NCBI RefSeq assembly: GCF_019112545.1
Contig: NW_025064893.1
Location: 186,001-250,000, forward strand
From: Guyanagaster necrorhizus
Taxonomy: Eukaryota; Basidiomycota; Agaricomycetes; Agaricales; Physalacriaceae
DNA length: 64,000 nt
Reading direction: 5' to 3'
Shown here: piece after piece, positions 48,165-60,640 of the stretch
Layout of the letters: each line of letters starts with the position of its first letter
Position numbering within the stretch: the first letter of the stretch is position 1
The notes under the pieces: model-generated
Databases searched by the model: none
What the model was told of the DNA's origin: nothing
The model's input: only the letters and a program-made list of their open reading frames with translations
Translations under genes and position numbers: made by a program

Positions 48165-48595
48165 ACCGTTACTTACCTTATCACGTGACAGGGCCGTGGT
48201 AGTCACGGATTTTTTTCTTTAGTCTTTGTCTTCGTGTTTTTATATATCTAGTTGATCTCTGGCTGTAATTTACTGGAAAGCAAGGCATATCTATAGTGGA
48301 CAAAATGTAACAAATTTTCTTGTTAAAATATGAAGAAAATATGCAAAGTTTTCTCAGCTTTTTTTTTCCAAAAAGATTTGTAAATTTGTTGTTTGCAAAT
48401 ATTGCCAAATATGACATCTTCTTGCCTGAAAACAAACTTGATATATTTTCTGTGTATATCAGTGCAAAGATACTCAAATTTTCGTGCAGTGCCATGATTT
48501 TGCATGGAAAAGACCATATGTATATTACAGTACTGAATATAAGGCTCAAAATAAAGCCCATGCATAGTTCAACATGACAGGTAAGTTACCTCGAT
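48165..48595. repeat. AT-rich island beside the tRNA gene, possible small inverted-repeat element
   Basis: About 430 bp of clearly higher A+T than either flank, starting some 85 bp after the tRNA. Its ends resemble an imperfect inverted repeat: TTACTTACCTTATCACGTG on the left, and on the right a segment whose complement reads TAACTTACCTGTCATGTTG. A non-autonomous element is possible; no duplication was confirmed and the open stretches inside look like AT-rich noise. Confidence 0.35.
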
Positions 48596-48599
48596 GAAA

Positions 48600-50940
48600 A
48601 CCCTTCCCGCGACGGGGTAGTAACTCACCGGTCCGAAACTCAGGGTTTCGTGCGCAACCCTACTCGGTCTACTGTCTGGTTGGGCATGAAACCAGTGTTA
48701 CTTGCGGTCTTTTACTCATGCCTCCTCGAGAAATTAGACCGTTACTCAACTATCACTGAACCTGAATGTTAGAGGATATTGCCGCATGAGAATGCATACA
48801 CACACCGTTATCGGACGTCGCAAGAGACAGGACAGAAAGTGCTGTAGCATACGAGGGAGAACAGCTAGAGGAGGATTAGAAATGTACTTCGGTCCCAAGC
48901 GTGAAATGAATGTGAATTTACCTTCAATGCACGAGGAAATGGAACGACTTGATCTTGACTGGGCAGTATCAGAGGGTAAGATATGGAAACAGGTATTACA
49001 GGTTGAGCAAAAGACGCCTCTAATGTCCTAAGAACAGGGGAGTTGGAAAGAATCGTCTTTGTAGCCATGAAAAGGTGAGGACTCGGCAAGGAGCTGAGGA
49101 GAGGCGGATAGATCAGAGCAGAACTTGATGGCTTGCGTGCACAGGTAATGAACACTTTTCTCATCAAGCAAAGCACAATGGTGTCATACAAACTAGTAAA
49201 TGTATTGTGCGACTGAAATGAGGCACATATAATCAGGCTATGTCTCCACATTGGAATTAAGAATGTACTCTTGATAATATAAAGCGGGAGCAGATACCAG
49301 GCACAGATATTGACCGAATATAGTTGATTTTCCGCATGTCGAGCCCCACACATATTAGTACAGCGTTGTTGCCAAGCATTGTGCCACCCAAAGACCCTGG
49401 GCGTTGGTAGGACGCCTGCGAGGCGGTGCTTGTGCCTGTACATGTGAGGGTAGGATATTTCCCGAGTCGACGATAGTGCGTCCTAGCTTGGATTTTGCTG
49501 TGGGCTTTAGTCTTGGCTGTCAAGATAGTGGATATCGGCACTTTGTGGATATCCTGTTAGTGGGCCTCGTCGTGGGTATTGGTTTGATGGTATTGATCTG
49601 ACGGATACAGGAGCCTAAGGAAAGGTGATGGGCTGAACAGCGCTGGGCAGGAAGGGTACCGTCCTCGATGTGTTCAGCATCGTGCTGGTCGTCGTTTGCC
49701 TCGAAATGGACCTCCACAATGCCTCATCACCGTCTTCTTCTGTCCTCGCTCCTCTCCTAATTCCTCGTAATAATCTCTCGAGATCCACTTGATAGGATAC
49801 GTCGTCTTGGCTATGGGCAGTCGAGCACCTCTGCTATTTGGATGAGTGTGTTGGTGTCAAATAACGCCAGAGGCGACCCTCGGGTCGTAAGAAAGCATAT
49901 CGCCTTGGACAGATTCGCCGGTGGAATAGAGAGTACAAGTGCTAAGCTGATTGCGGCAGCCGTTGAGCGTTGGGCCTTGGTAATGCAAGGTCGGAAGAAA
50001 AAAATATATTGGATTGGGATTTTGCAGCACTAAATCAAGGGCTACACTTGGAGTATTGTGTTGGACAAGTAGGTGTAAACGATATTGAGATATTCGGCGT
50101 AGTGAATCCATTGGAGTGAATTTGGAGGAGAAATGTACTGTACAGCCACCATCATTCTTGTCATCCGCTACGGACCACAGCCGACGCGCTCTCCAGAGTA
50201 TGAGGCGCCTGCTTTCCAGAGACCGTCTTCAACACTTCTTTCTTCCCTTGCTCCATCATATCCGCTTTGTTCTCTCTCTCGTTTTCATCCATTCTTCTGT
50301 CGCTAAGCCGACAGACACCTTCCGTGCTCTTCATCGTGCTTCGCCTTCCGCCTCACACGCACACACCGTCGTCTATTGATTGAATAAGAGTCGACTTGAG
50401 CGAACGCGTATCGTCTAAGTCGTGCACCACAGCCTGAAGCTTCTCGATGGTTACTTGGGGTCCAGACTCTCTCGCGACTAGTGTCTGTTGATGACATGGA
50501 GGAACGCCAACTTTGCATTCAAATTTGAGCCCGTCCGTATGGGGAAGGTTGTTATGTCTACTCTCAAGGCAGCACTCTTATCCCCTCGCTGAATGTCATT
50601 CAACGGCCATCTAATCGTGGAGGTTGTTGTAGTCATGTCCCGGAGGCAGTCTCGATATGTTGGTGGCACGGCACAGAAGGACAAACGAGTTTTGATCCTT
50701 GCAACTTCAGAAGAGCTTCAGCAATGTGTGTAAGGCATCCTTCGGTCGTTCTTTTCCTTTTTAACAACGGTCTCCTGTAGTCTCAACGAACATTCACACT
50801 CTGCTTGCGTCTGAGTTAGTGCATTCAAGTGCTGAAACGGAACGAAAATAGGTCGGGACTCAATTGCTATTAAGTACATGCACTCTCGCCAACGATCTAA
50901 GACGTCCAGTAAAATACAAGCTAAGCCAAGTGCAAACTTG
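48600..50940. other. Intergenic region, no supported gene
   Basis: Normal base composition. A minus-strand stretch near 49800-49690 (KWISRDYYEELGEERGQKK) looks protein-like but lacks neighbours with matching frame, so it is at most a gene relic. Nothing else recognised. Confidence 0.45.
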
Positions 50941-50951
50941 CCAGTCAAACG

Positions 50952-53133
50952 CTACCGTTCATCCGGCATCATCCCCGTTTCCTCCCAAGCCGCCTGCGCC
51001 TCGTCCCACGCCTTTTTAATGATCCGCTCACACTTCTCCGACCTCGGCTTGAACGATATGTTATACAACTTTGGTATACTCACGAACCCATCTGAGAACG
51101 TCCGCTCATCATCCGCAATATCCGGGATAATCGGTTTACCAGTCTTCTCGTCGATGGGAGCCTGGAAGTCGATACCCCAAAGGATGCGAGAGAGCACGAT
51201 GAAGAGGGAGGCTTCAGCGATGTAGCTTCCCTGGCAGAAACGGCGGCCCCAGCCAAAGACATAGCTGCGAGTGAGGTTAGTATAATGGATGTCGTTGGAA
51301 GCGAGGGAAGAGCTCACTGGTCACGGTCCTGATCCGGTCCGCTCGCCCAGCGTGTGGGGTTTCCGGGGACGTAGAACCGCTCTGGTTGGAACGCGGTGGG
51401 GTTGCTGTAAGACACAGAAGGGTTAGTGCACGTCGGTACGCCCATCTGAAACTCACGGGTAACGTGCGGGATCCATATGGATAGCCCATACATTTCCGAT
51501 GACCGTTGACCCCTTGGGGATAAACCACCCATTATAAACTTCATCCTCATCCGCACTATGCGGAATACCTGAATAGATCATCATCAGCCAACCACCACAG
51601 GGCCCATAACAATCCCAGTCTTACCCATAATCGTCGGCGGTCTCCTCCTCAGCGTCTCCTTGATACACGCAACAAAGTATGGCAAGTTGGGCTCGTCATC
51701 GAATGTCGGCATCCGGTCCGGGCCCACGACGCTGTCTATTTCCGCTCTGACCTTCTCGAGGACGGCTGGGTGGCTGAGCATGAACAAGATGAAAGATTGC
51801 ATCGTGCTGGCTGTCGTGTCGGACCCAGCTTCGAGGACGGTTGCTGCAGTGTAAGCAAGGAGCGTATCGCGGAGCCAGCCGTCTTCAGTGAGCCCGCATC
51901 CTGGAGCCTCGGCATGGCCGTTTTCGGCGCGCTGTTTGAGGTACGAACCGACATAGCAGGGTACCGAGTCGCCCTTGCTGATATCGGCTTGTATGTCGTC
52001 AAGGAGACCACCCCATAGTTCCATTTCCCTGGGTATCGCATCAACTTTTTATAAGTGGGATAATACAAATTCGCCCGCACCATTCATGCATCTTCCGGCC
52101 CTTGATTCGCCATGGGGCGAGGACGTCAGGGAGCTTGCGGAGAATGGGGAATGCATCTGCGCTATTATCCCGAGTGTTATGGAAGCTTTGTCGAGGCTAA
52201 AAATTGATGGACACATACAGGTAATTTCCTGGCTGTCCGACGGTAGTAAAATTGGCCAGGACTGCATAAATTTTATGTCTTCGTACAAGGGTAAGATTTG
52301 TGGAGAGTCACAAGTGAGCGATCTACGTACAAGCGATGATTGTTCAAGATCTTGTGCGCTCTTTTGCCGTATGTCACCGTCATAACGATGCTGGTTGTCT
52401 ATTAACACTATTGTCAGTCTAAGAGGCCAGCGGAAGAAGCCAAAGGCTACTTACGTATCGGCGTATCAAAGAGAACCAGTGCTCTTCGGGGACAACGCCG
52501 TTGGACCCTTCTTTGAGGTTCTGTGCGACGCTGTAGTCGCCGTGCGAGAGCATGTCGTTCAGAAGGACACATGATTCAAGATGCTGGGATGGCCGTAGTT
52601 TCTTGGACGCCGTAGGCCCGATGGATGAATGCAGACTTTTTCTTGCGACCTTGGGGACAAGTTACGCGACCAGATACTGAAGTGGCGAGGAGCGGCGTAC
52701 CTTCCATTCCCTGTCATAAGGCAAAAACACCAATCGTTGTCCTGCGCTCATGATATCATGTGCAACGTGTGGAGGTGAACGACTGGAAAAGGATTTGCTG
52801 CGATTCACAAAAAGCTCGTCAGCAGCTTCGGCGGTGTTCAAGACGATGACATCCTGGGGTCCGAGTCGAAGGTGATAGATGGGACCGTACTTCAAAGCCC
52901 ATTCTCTGAACTAAACTTCATGAGCACTACAGCAGGATCAAACGTGTTTCTCCCTAGCTTACCTGGGGGTACGGTCTTAGCACAGGGACTTGGAATAAAT
53001 TTCCAAAGAATGGAATTTTTGAGGGCCCAGGAGGGAGCGTGCGCGTGCCATTCTTTCGTGATTGGACAAATGCCACGAAGAGCGCTGACAGTATAAGAAT
53101 GACGGTAGCTTCAGTTGTTGATAAGAACGCCAT
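50952..53133 (-). CDS. Cytochrome P450 monooxygenase
   Basis: Microsomal haem monooxygenase: inserts one oxygen from O2 into an organic substrate using electrons from CPR. The N-terminus has a membrane anchor (VILILSALFVAFV), then the Pro-rich hinge LPPGPSKIPFFGN. Later landmarks are AGSDTTAS (I helix, oxygen activation), KETLRRRP (ExxR), FQPERF (PERF) and FGWGRRFCQG, whose Cys ligates haem. Ten exons fit, among them 53133-52963 and 52910-52701, all with GT-AG introns, giving about 565 residues, slightly long for the class. The wording resembles the CYP64/O-methylsterigmatocystin-oxidoreductase-like P450s abundant in mushrooms; substrate not predictable. Divergently oriented to the MFS gene 293 bp away. 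Confidence 0.92.
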
Positions 53134-53426
53134 GTCTTGGAAGGGGCTGAAGACAGGGATGACATGCTATATAGCCGCTGACACGGGTAACGAATAGTCG
53201 GAATTACGCGTGGCCATTATGACCGCGTAAAAAGATATCCAGTGCACAGATGGCTGACGGTGACAGTGTGGTGGGTACTAGATTCGTCGGTTTTCAAGTG
53301 GATCCCCGTAATCGCGCCGGGCATGTGACCAATTCTGCCGATGTTCTCTCGCATGACAAAGCTCCTGCAAGAGAGTGGTGATGTTTTCCTGCCCGGTTTT
53401 CTGTCTTCCTTTCTCTTCGCTGGACA
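53134..53426. promoter_or_regulatory. Divergent intergenic promoter region, P450 / MFS transporter
   Basis: A 293-bp gap between two divergent start codons. No clear TATA box or known binding site was identified. Co-regulation is an inference from geometry. Confidence 0.35.
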
Positions 53427-55371
53427 ATGACGGAAGTAACTTACGGTATGGCAAAGGACGAGGAATCCACTTTATCTCCTCATCTTGATCTGCCAAACGC
53501 CAAGGAAGGGTCGATCTCTCCACAGCAAAATCCGCGAGATTATGAGCCTACAGACGGGGGTTTCAAGGCGTGGTCGACTGTATTAGGAGCGTCCTTAGTG
53601 GGATTATGCACTTTTGGGTACTAGATCCCTCCCCCGGGTATCCACCTAATAATTGACTTTTTTGCACAGTTTTGTAAACGCTTACGGCGCCTTCTCGGAC
53701 TACTACAATGAAACATACCTGTCAGACTACTCGCCCACCCTTATATCCATGATTGGCGCTTTGCAAGTGTTTCTGCTGTATATCTGTTCGTGGGTCTCGC
53801 GCCCTGTCCTCCGAGTAGGTCCGTATTTTACCTCATGACCTCAATGCAGTTGCAGGGTTCGCTGGAGCTGTGTTCGACGCTCTGGGCCCGCGTCTTCTTG
53901 TACCTGGAAGCGGAATCGTTGTCGCGTTCTCGATATTTATGCTCTCGATCACAAAGCCTCAGAAGATATGGCAGCAATATTTGTGTCAAGGAGTCTTGTT
54001 CAATGTCGGTGCAACGTTTGGGTGCGTGGGCTCTCTATATCAAAGTCAGCTGTGCCGCCGCCTTACGAGCACATAAATTAAAGATAACAAAGGTTATCTT
54101 CTTTAATATGTCTCTATAGAATTTATCGTCATCCTCCCAGCTGACTTGCCGAGTTTGTGCCCTGATCTGACCTTCATTCATACTTAGATATTTCCCTTGC
54201 TTGGCTATCACTGCACATTGGTTCCGGCGTAAAAATGCGTACGCTACTGGGTGTGTCGCCGCAGGAGTCAGCGTCGGCGGGATTATAATCCCAATCATGA
54301 TGCATCGGCTCCTCCCAAAGATTGGCTTTGGTAGGATTTTGTTCTCTACTCACTTGTGCTCTAGATCGCTGACTGCCCAAAAGGCTGGACGATTCGCATT
54401 ATTGGATTTATCTGCCTCTTCTGCTACACCGTGGCGATGATCACGATCTACCCTCGTCGTCCCACGAAGCCTCTCCCTCCAATGTCCAGACTTTTAGATT
54501 TTGGTGCATTCAAGCACCCAACATACAGCCTCTTAGCAATTGGCGGATGGATATCCATCTTCTCGACATTCAATCCCTTCGTTTATGTGGGACTGTACGG
54601 TTCCGTCGCGTTTGGTGAATCCAAACTGACTTCGTATTACCTCGCAATTCTCTGTGCGGCTTCTATCGTTGGACGCGTCGGTCATGGACTGATCGCTGAT
54701 CGCCTGGGAAGGTGAGTAAGAGTTTATTCGGGGGCTATATTGGGGACTCGGAAATCTGCATCGCTTGGTTGGGTCGATCATTTTTCGATCGGTGGTTAGT
54801 ACTCGATCATAATAGGGGACATAACGACGTCATGCTACTCGCTCGTTTTCTCAACTTTTTTCATCCATCTGATGCGTTTCCTTCAGGTATAACCTTATAT
54901 GCGCAGCAACGCTCCTGTCCTCCATCCTTATACTCGCACTCTGGTATACCTCTTCTACCGAAGGCGGTTTGGTCGCCTTTGCTGTTCTGTATGGATTCGC
55001 TTCCGGCCCTTTCTTCTCTCTCTTCCCCGTACTGCGTCCCTAAAAGTGAGCTTGCATCTCGATGGCTGACTAACTACTGGTAGGCTTGCGTGGCACAGAT
55101 ATCCCCCATCGAGCGCGTAGGCGCGCGCATGGGGATGATGTTCACATTCATGTCCATTGGGGCTCTTTCCGGGACACCTATTGGTGGTGTGTTCATTCAG
55201 ACCAAGACGATTGAGAACTTTCATAGGTTGATATTGTTTTCTGTCAGTATGCGTGTTTTATGCAGTTTTCGGTGGCTGATGTGTTAGCAGGGCATCGTGG
55301 GACTGGGAGGATCTATGGTGTTGTTTCTAGCTCGGTTTAGCCTTCAGCGGAAGATCTTTGTAATTGTATAA
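53427..55371 (+). CDS. MFS transporter, monocarboxylate (MCT) type
   Basis: Plasma-membrane secondary transporter with about 12 predicted helices, fungal MCT-like branch. Landmarks in order: DGGFKAWSTVLGAS (the MCT-type DGG-x-x-AW entry to helix 1), NAYGAFSDYY, GALQVFLLY, GPRLLVPGSGIV, FGYFPCLAITAHWFRR, GCVAAGVSVGGIIIP, a central loop, RVGHGLIADRLGR, and IERVGARMGMMFTF near helix 11. Seven introns restore the frame; the one near 54021-54183 is long (about 163 nt), others about 50-150 nt. Predicted length is about 440 residues. The start at 53427 is the first ATG; MAKDEE at 53448 is an alternative. Real cargo unknown: fungal members move carboxylates, riboflavin or secondary metabolites. Confidence 0.88.
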
Positions 55372-55851
55372 TGTCTGAAGCATTAGAAACGGAATGCTGA
55401 TTTCTCTGCGTAGCCGTTGTGAAAAGAGCTGGCGTCATACTTTGTCTGTCTCCTCGATATCACCGAGGGAATTTTGAAGCAGTTGCATGGGTCCAAAATC
55501 CTTTAATCAGATAAACATGATCCGATCAAACACCGTCCTTTCACACCGTCTCTTGACCCTTTCAGCCCACTGTCCCACAATAACTCTGTCATTGGGCCTC
55601 ATCTGCACACCTCGACTGTTTAAACTCGAGCAGTAACATTGCACATACGGCAACTGCCAACTGGATATACTAGAGGCAATGGAATTCTCAAAGCCTTGAC
55701 ATGTGTTGCCCGTCATTCCCACAAGTACGTCAAATTCGCGGAATTCCAATCCGAAGTAACAGCAGCTGATCATCAATGTGATTGATGCTTTCACGTCTTC
55801 TCAACACAACACAGCTAGCGTTCAGTCTAGCGCTCTTCCCAACTGACAGCC

Positions 55852-57121
55852 ATGTCTTCTCCCGGCCAGTACGGACAGATTTCTTTCCCTCAAAAACTCA
55901 AGGTATTTTCTTTGGCAACGATCGTGCTGCGTATGTCCCCATTATCTTAATTCTGCTTGCTTTATTCAATCGATTTCCCAGCTCTCTACTCGCTATGGAC
56001 AGTGATAACATATCCATTCTCCTCGACTCTACGGAAGAAAACGTTGAAACTTGCCGTATCCCATGCTCAAGCGAGATTTGTCACCGACGTACTCTCTGTC
56101 GCCGAGCTGCAGTTCATTTCAGGCCTCAGCGTCGATGTTTACAAGAAATGGGCAAAGAAGAATAAACAGCCGGTTGCTGTTGAAGATCTTCCAGAAGAAG
56201 GCGCGAGCCTTTTATGGATCGGCCCTAAGCGTACGGACAAGGTGATATTCTATTGCCACGGTACGCGACCCTTTCTTCCACAATTCGGAATATTTGACAC
56301 CGAGTTCCTTTAGGTGGCGGGTACGTTGCACCATTCTGGGACTCTTTCCTAGCCTTCTGGAGGCACGCGCAAGTAGAACTAGAAGCCCGGAACATACAAG
56401 TCGGGATCGCTCTCATGGCCTACAGTGCGTGTAACCCAACCCAATCTAGTTGACCGCTTTTAACGCCAAAGCAGATCTCATCCCCCCGGGGAAATTCCCA
56501 AGCCAGCTACGCGAAGCCAAATCCGGGCTCGAGCATCTCTTCAAAGCAGGTGTCAAGCCGGAAAACATCCTGCTTGCCGGAGACTCGGCGGGAGCGAACC
56601 TCGTCTTGCAGGTCTTCTCACACATCCTCCACCCCCTCGCTTCTATCGAGCCTATAAGCTTCCCCCCAGGGTCCCCCCCTCGGTTCCTGGGCATGTACCT
56701 CTCATCCCCATGGGTCTCTCCCAGTGGTGATATCGGAATGGGACCCGCGATCAATAACAAGAAGGACGTCTTGGGGCCAAAGACATACCGAGCGTGGGGA
56801 AAATTTCCCCTCCAGGATGTCCCAGAAGCGGATCTGCCGTTCATGGAACCGGCCAAGGCGCCGAAGACGTGGTTTGTGGGTATCGAGAAGATGGTGGAGC
56901 ACATCCTTGTCACGTCGGGCGAGGCGGAGTGTATCACCGAGTCGCATGTGAAGTTCTATGAGGAGTATCTGAAGGAGAAGCACTCTGATGTGAAGTTTGT
57001 CGTGCAGAAGGATGGGGTGCATGATAGTGTTTTGTTTGAGCTCGCTTTGGAGAAGCGGCCTGTGCAGGAATTGGCGGGGGTGGTCGTGGATTGGGTGGCG
57101 GATACGTTTGGAGAGACATGA
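55852..57121 (+). CDS. Alpha/beta hydrolase, HSL/steryl-acetyl-hydrolase-like
   Basis: Esterase/lipase-type hydrolase, probably membrane-associated. A hydrophobic segment near residues 18-40 (SLATIVLPLYSLWTVITY) suggests an N-terminal anchor. The oxyanion motif is HGGGYV, split by an intron, and the nucleophile elbow is GDSAGAN; the acid residue is probably near TSGEAE and the His in DGVHD. This set matches the alpha/beta-hydrolase_3 (HSL) group, which includes deacetylases of sterols and xenobiotics. Four exons with GT-AG introns (first 55852-55930) give about 375 residues. Same strand as the MFS gene, 480 bp downstream, and near the P450, so a joint pathway is possible but unproven. Confidence 0.88.
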
Positions 57122-58371
57122 AATGCTGGAATGGTTGGTTTCGTTTGAGCGGTGTCTGCTTTGCATGTTGAACATTTGTAAATTTGTGTTGGTATAAGGT
57201 TTATATTGTTTGCCCCTACCTGTTATTCAGTTTTCTTTTGCGACGCGCTCTGTCACTTTTATAATTGTTTGTATACACGTTGACAGTCTAGGGTGGTCTT
57301 GTAAATGAGAAAAGAAACATCGGACTTTCCATAAATCAAGGTTTGGGGCGTCAAAGCCACTCTGATATTCCAGAAATAGCCTTTAAATGCCTGTAGATAG
57401 ATAGTCGGCATTAAGTGCAGAATAGAAGTGAGATTACGAGCGGAGGGTAGGTAAGGTTGACTGCTGGCTCTGCCTAATAGACTGTAGCTACTTATATACT
57501 ACTATGTAGATGAAATATAATGGTAAGGTACAAGGCAATAGGAACAATATGAGTAAGAAAAGACTACACCGCTAAGTCAACAGTGACACAAAATCCCCTA
57601 CACACCATACATGAACTCCAGTCACCTGCATCCTTCTGTCTTGCATGCCTGAAGGTACTGTGCCGTGTAACGATGAAATGAGATATGTTTACAAATATCT
57701 TCTGTTGAAGGCTTTGAAAAGTCGCCTTACGGAACGGAACATACTTGCGGTGATCCCCTTGAGACTTGGAGCAGATGAAGACGCACCTCCGGTGATATCA
57801 TTCGCCGTCAGAGCGAAAGACAGATGAGACGCGAAAGATGCGATGAGTAGTCCTCTTTGTGATGTTCCTGAATCAAGTCCGAGTCGTGAAATAAGGTACG
57901 GATCAAATCCTCCATTCCAATGAGATGATATTTCTGGCATTTTTACGTGCATGTGTCTAGTATGTGCCGTGCTGCCGTTGCAGTTTATCATGTTCCACGA
58001 CGAGACGCATTCCTACATGAACCTTGTGTGTGTATGCGCGAATGAGCCTTGGTTTTGAATGGCATGTTTAGAAATGTAATCTCTGTTTTGGTGCTACGCA
58101 TCACTTCATCCTTTGTTCTGTTTATCGTCGTTATTTTTGAAATTAGCTGGCGAGGCACTTATGTCACTTGCAGAATGCAGGAATGAATGTTTTGAATGAA
58201 TGATGCTTTGGAGAAATCGTATAGGTGGTAGTTGACCTTTTGCACCTGGGAGCGCTGTCCTCGCGTGCTCCGTTCGAGTGCCCCGTTCGGAAGGTCGGCC
58301 CGGAGTACAGCCTAGTTTGGAATTCGATCAACTGTCGGGGCCCGAGGGTTTCTTGTCCTCTCACTGTCATC
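57122..58371. other. Intergenic region, no supported gene
   Basis: Open stretches at 57645-57827 (plus) and 57689-57991 (minus) overlap and have no recognised domain. The minus one (SFALTANDITGGASSS) has somewhat coding-like wording but no visible partner exons. Confidence 0.45.
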
Positions 58372-59672
58372 ATGGACTCCTCCGCCGTTAACGCCAACGT
58401 CAGCGTCGACGACTTTGACAGCATTCTGCTCTACTCCCCCGACGAATCCGTATGGACCACACCAGATCCTTCAAGTTCCGACTTCGATGCCGCTTCGAGC
58501 CAATGGTGGATGGGAACGTACCATGCGACGGAAACAATAAACGCCTCAGTCAGCCTCAACTTTACCGGTATGGCCTATTTTTTCTTGGTTGCTTTCTGAG
58601 CGGTTACCGAAGGGGGGGGGGGGGGATTTAGGGCCGGCGATTTACATCTACGGCGATTCTGGCCCAAATTACGGATCGTACGAGGTCACGATTGATTCGA
58701 ACACGACGACTTTGAGCGCGTATTCCTCGAGTAACGCATCCGTGCCGTATCTTTTGTACGGAAATGGCGCTCTGGAGTATGCCAACCACTCGTTAACCCT
58801 TAAGAATGTCGGAGCGAAGGGTAGCGACAGCGGCGGAAACGGGTTTCTATTTGACTTTCTCCGGATGACCGTGCAGCTTGCGCCTAAAGGGTGAGTTGGT
58901 TTTTATATGCGAAATCTTTTGTTAGCCTACGAATCACACAACAGAGCGACAGTCACGAATACGACCCTCCAAGAGACTGACTCTTCGATTACGTATACAG
59001 GCGAATGGGGGAACAATACCTCGACCGCCTTTAGTGGAGGAGGCTCAAAATACACGAATGGGAACCTAGCCTCCTTCTCACTGGACTTTCACGGCGAGTC
59101 GCCATTGGTCCTTTTCTCTTCTACCGTGGCTTGGCTTGGCTGATGGTACTGGCCGTTTTTTTTTTAGGATCAGCTATCTACGTCTTCGGCGACAAGAAGA
59201 ACGACCATCGAGAGTACAACGTCTACCTCGACAACGGGACCGCGCAGACGTTTAATGGCACCTCGGGCTGTGGAGGAGCCTTTGGACAGACGTGCGAGCA
59301 GCAGGAGCCCTGCCTGAAGTTCTTCGCGTCCAATCTTGATGGATCCGTGCATTCGCTGAGGCTCGAGAACTTGGCCGGGGTTAACCAGTCGTATTTTGGT
59401 GCTGCGATCTTCTTACTTTATACCTTTATGACGACGAGCTGACGGTCAGAGGAACAGATCTAGACAGTATTGTTTTGGCTGTTCCATCGGAATATGCTCC
59501 TCGAGAGTTATCGGACTCATCCGCATCAAGCAGTGCATCCGTGACATCCTCGTCGTCGGCTTCCTCAACTTCGACCAGTTCTTCCAACGGTACCGTCCCG
59601 CTCGTCTCGTGGAATCCAATGCTGCTCCTCTTCATGGCGTTTATCTACTTGTTCAAGACACGACTCCACTAA
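58372..59672 (+). CDS. Two-module cell-surface glycoprotein with C-terminal membrane segment
   Basis: Hypothetical protein of a type common in Agaricomycetes; function unknown. Two related modules are visible: each has a run of Asn-x-Ser/Thr sites, a beta-rich stretch, then the motif AIY-hydrophobic-GD (PAIYIYGDSG near 58636, SAIYVFGDKK near 59170) followed by Y-V-x-hydrophobic-D. The second module has three Cys near 59268-59312. A Ser-rich stalk (about 59510-59600) leads to a hydrophobic C-terminus (LLLFMAFIYLF), either a membrane helix or a GPI signal. Five exons restore the frame; the third intron appears to start with GC (GCGAGT) instead of GT. The ATG at 58372 lacks an obvious signal peptide, so an upstream exon is possible. 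Length about 355 residues. Confidence 0.75.
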
Positions 59673-60402
59673 ACTTTTTATCATTTGGGCTTCTTCTTAA
59701 CTTATATCACCCACCAAGACGCTGTATTCCATCAATTTTAGCATATAAAAAGATCAGGGATTCTCTTTGTTTTCTTTCTGTTCGGCGATCAGGACAAGTT
59801 GTTTAGTCCATTTTGCATGTTCCCTACCTACCTACTATACGCCCAGGACTTGGTATTTAGTCTCTTATTGTGTTTTCCTTTTACGCTTTCCCGCGATCTT
59901 TGCACTGAAGTATACCCACGATCAAGCATAGATAGATACCAGCAAACTGCATTGTCTTTTCCAACCGAGCACTGCTGATGGGGCTTCAGGATGAGCAGAC
60001 CCACCCAAATCATACGAGGTTCCCAGAGCCTATGTGCGAGCAGATTCTGAATAACCTCCTACATAGAACCACTTCCTGAATCAACGACGCTATGTTCGCA
60101 GGCCTCTCTGCCTGCCTCGGGATGGACATCTCATGGCCATATATGAGGGAAGCCTGGATCTGAAACCACCAAAATCGATTTCGCCAGCGCGCTCACAGAT
60201 ACCAAACTCCATCATCAACCAACCCATACCCCCTCCCAACCTATGTATTACTAATATAGAGTACGAATGAACATTGAGGCCCATGTAACGAATACAATTT
60301 AATTACACCTTGATAAGGCTACATAATCAGAGGGTATCTAAAGTGTCCCCTCGAGAGATATCTATTCCACCCACCCACCCACCTACTTACATACGATCTG
60401 AA
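59673..60402. other. Convergent intergenic region
   Basis: Lies between the 3' ends of two converging genes. No gene recognised; AT-rich stretches may serve as polyadenylation regions. Confidence 0.5.
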
Positions 60403-60607
60403 TCATACACCCGCACTGCCCGGCCGCGGCAGCTCTCCAAACGTAACCTTGTTCCGCGCATCTTCAGCCATCATCATCCTCGGCGTGCTCGCCCCACTTG
60501 CACGCTGCTGCTGCTGCTGCTCCTCATCCACGAAGCGTATAGACCGCGACGGCGACGCCTCCCTCGACGAATGCATCGCCCTCACATCGTCGACCCTCGG
60601 ACGCTGA

Positions 60608-60640
<33 letters not shown>

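Noticed and set aside
49404..50033. Protein-like stretches on both strands
   Set aside because: Frames change without consistent splice sites; at most a relic.
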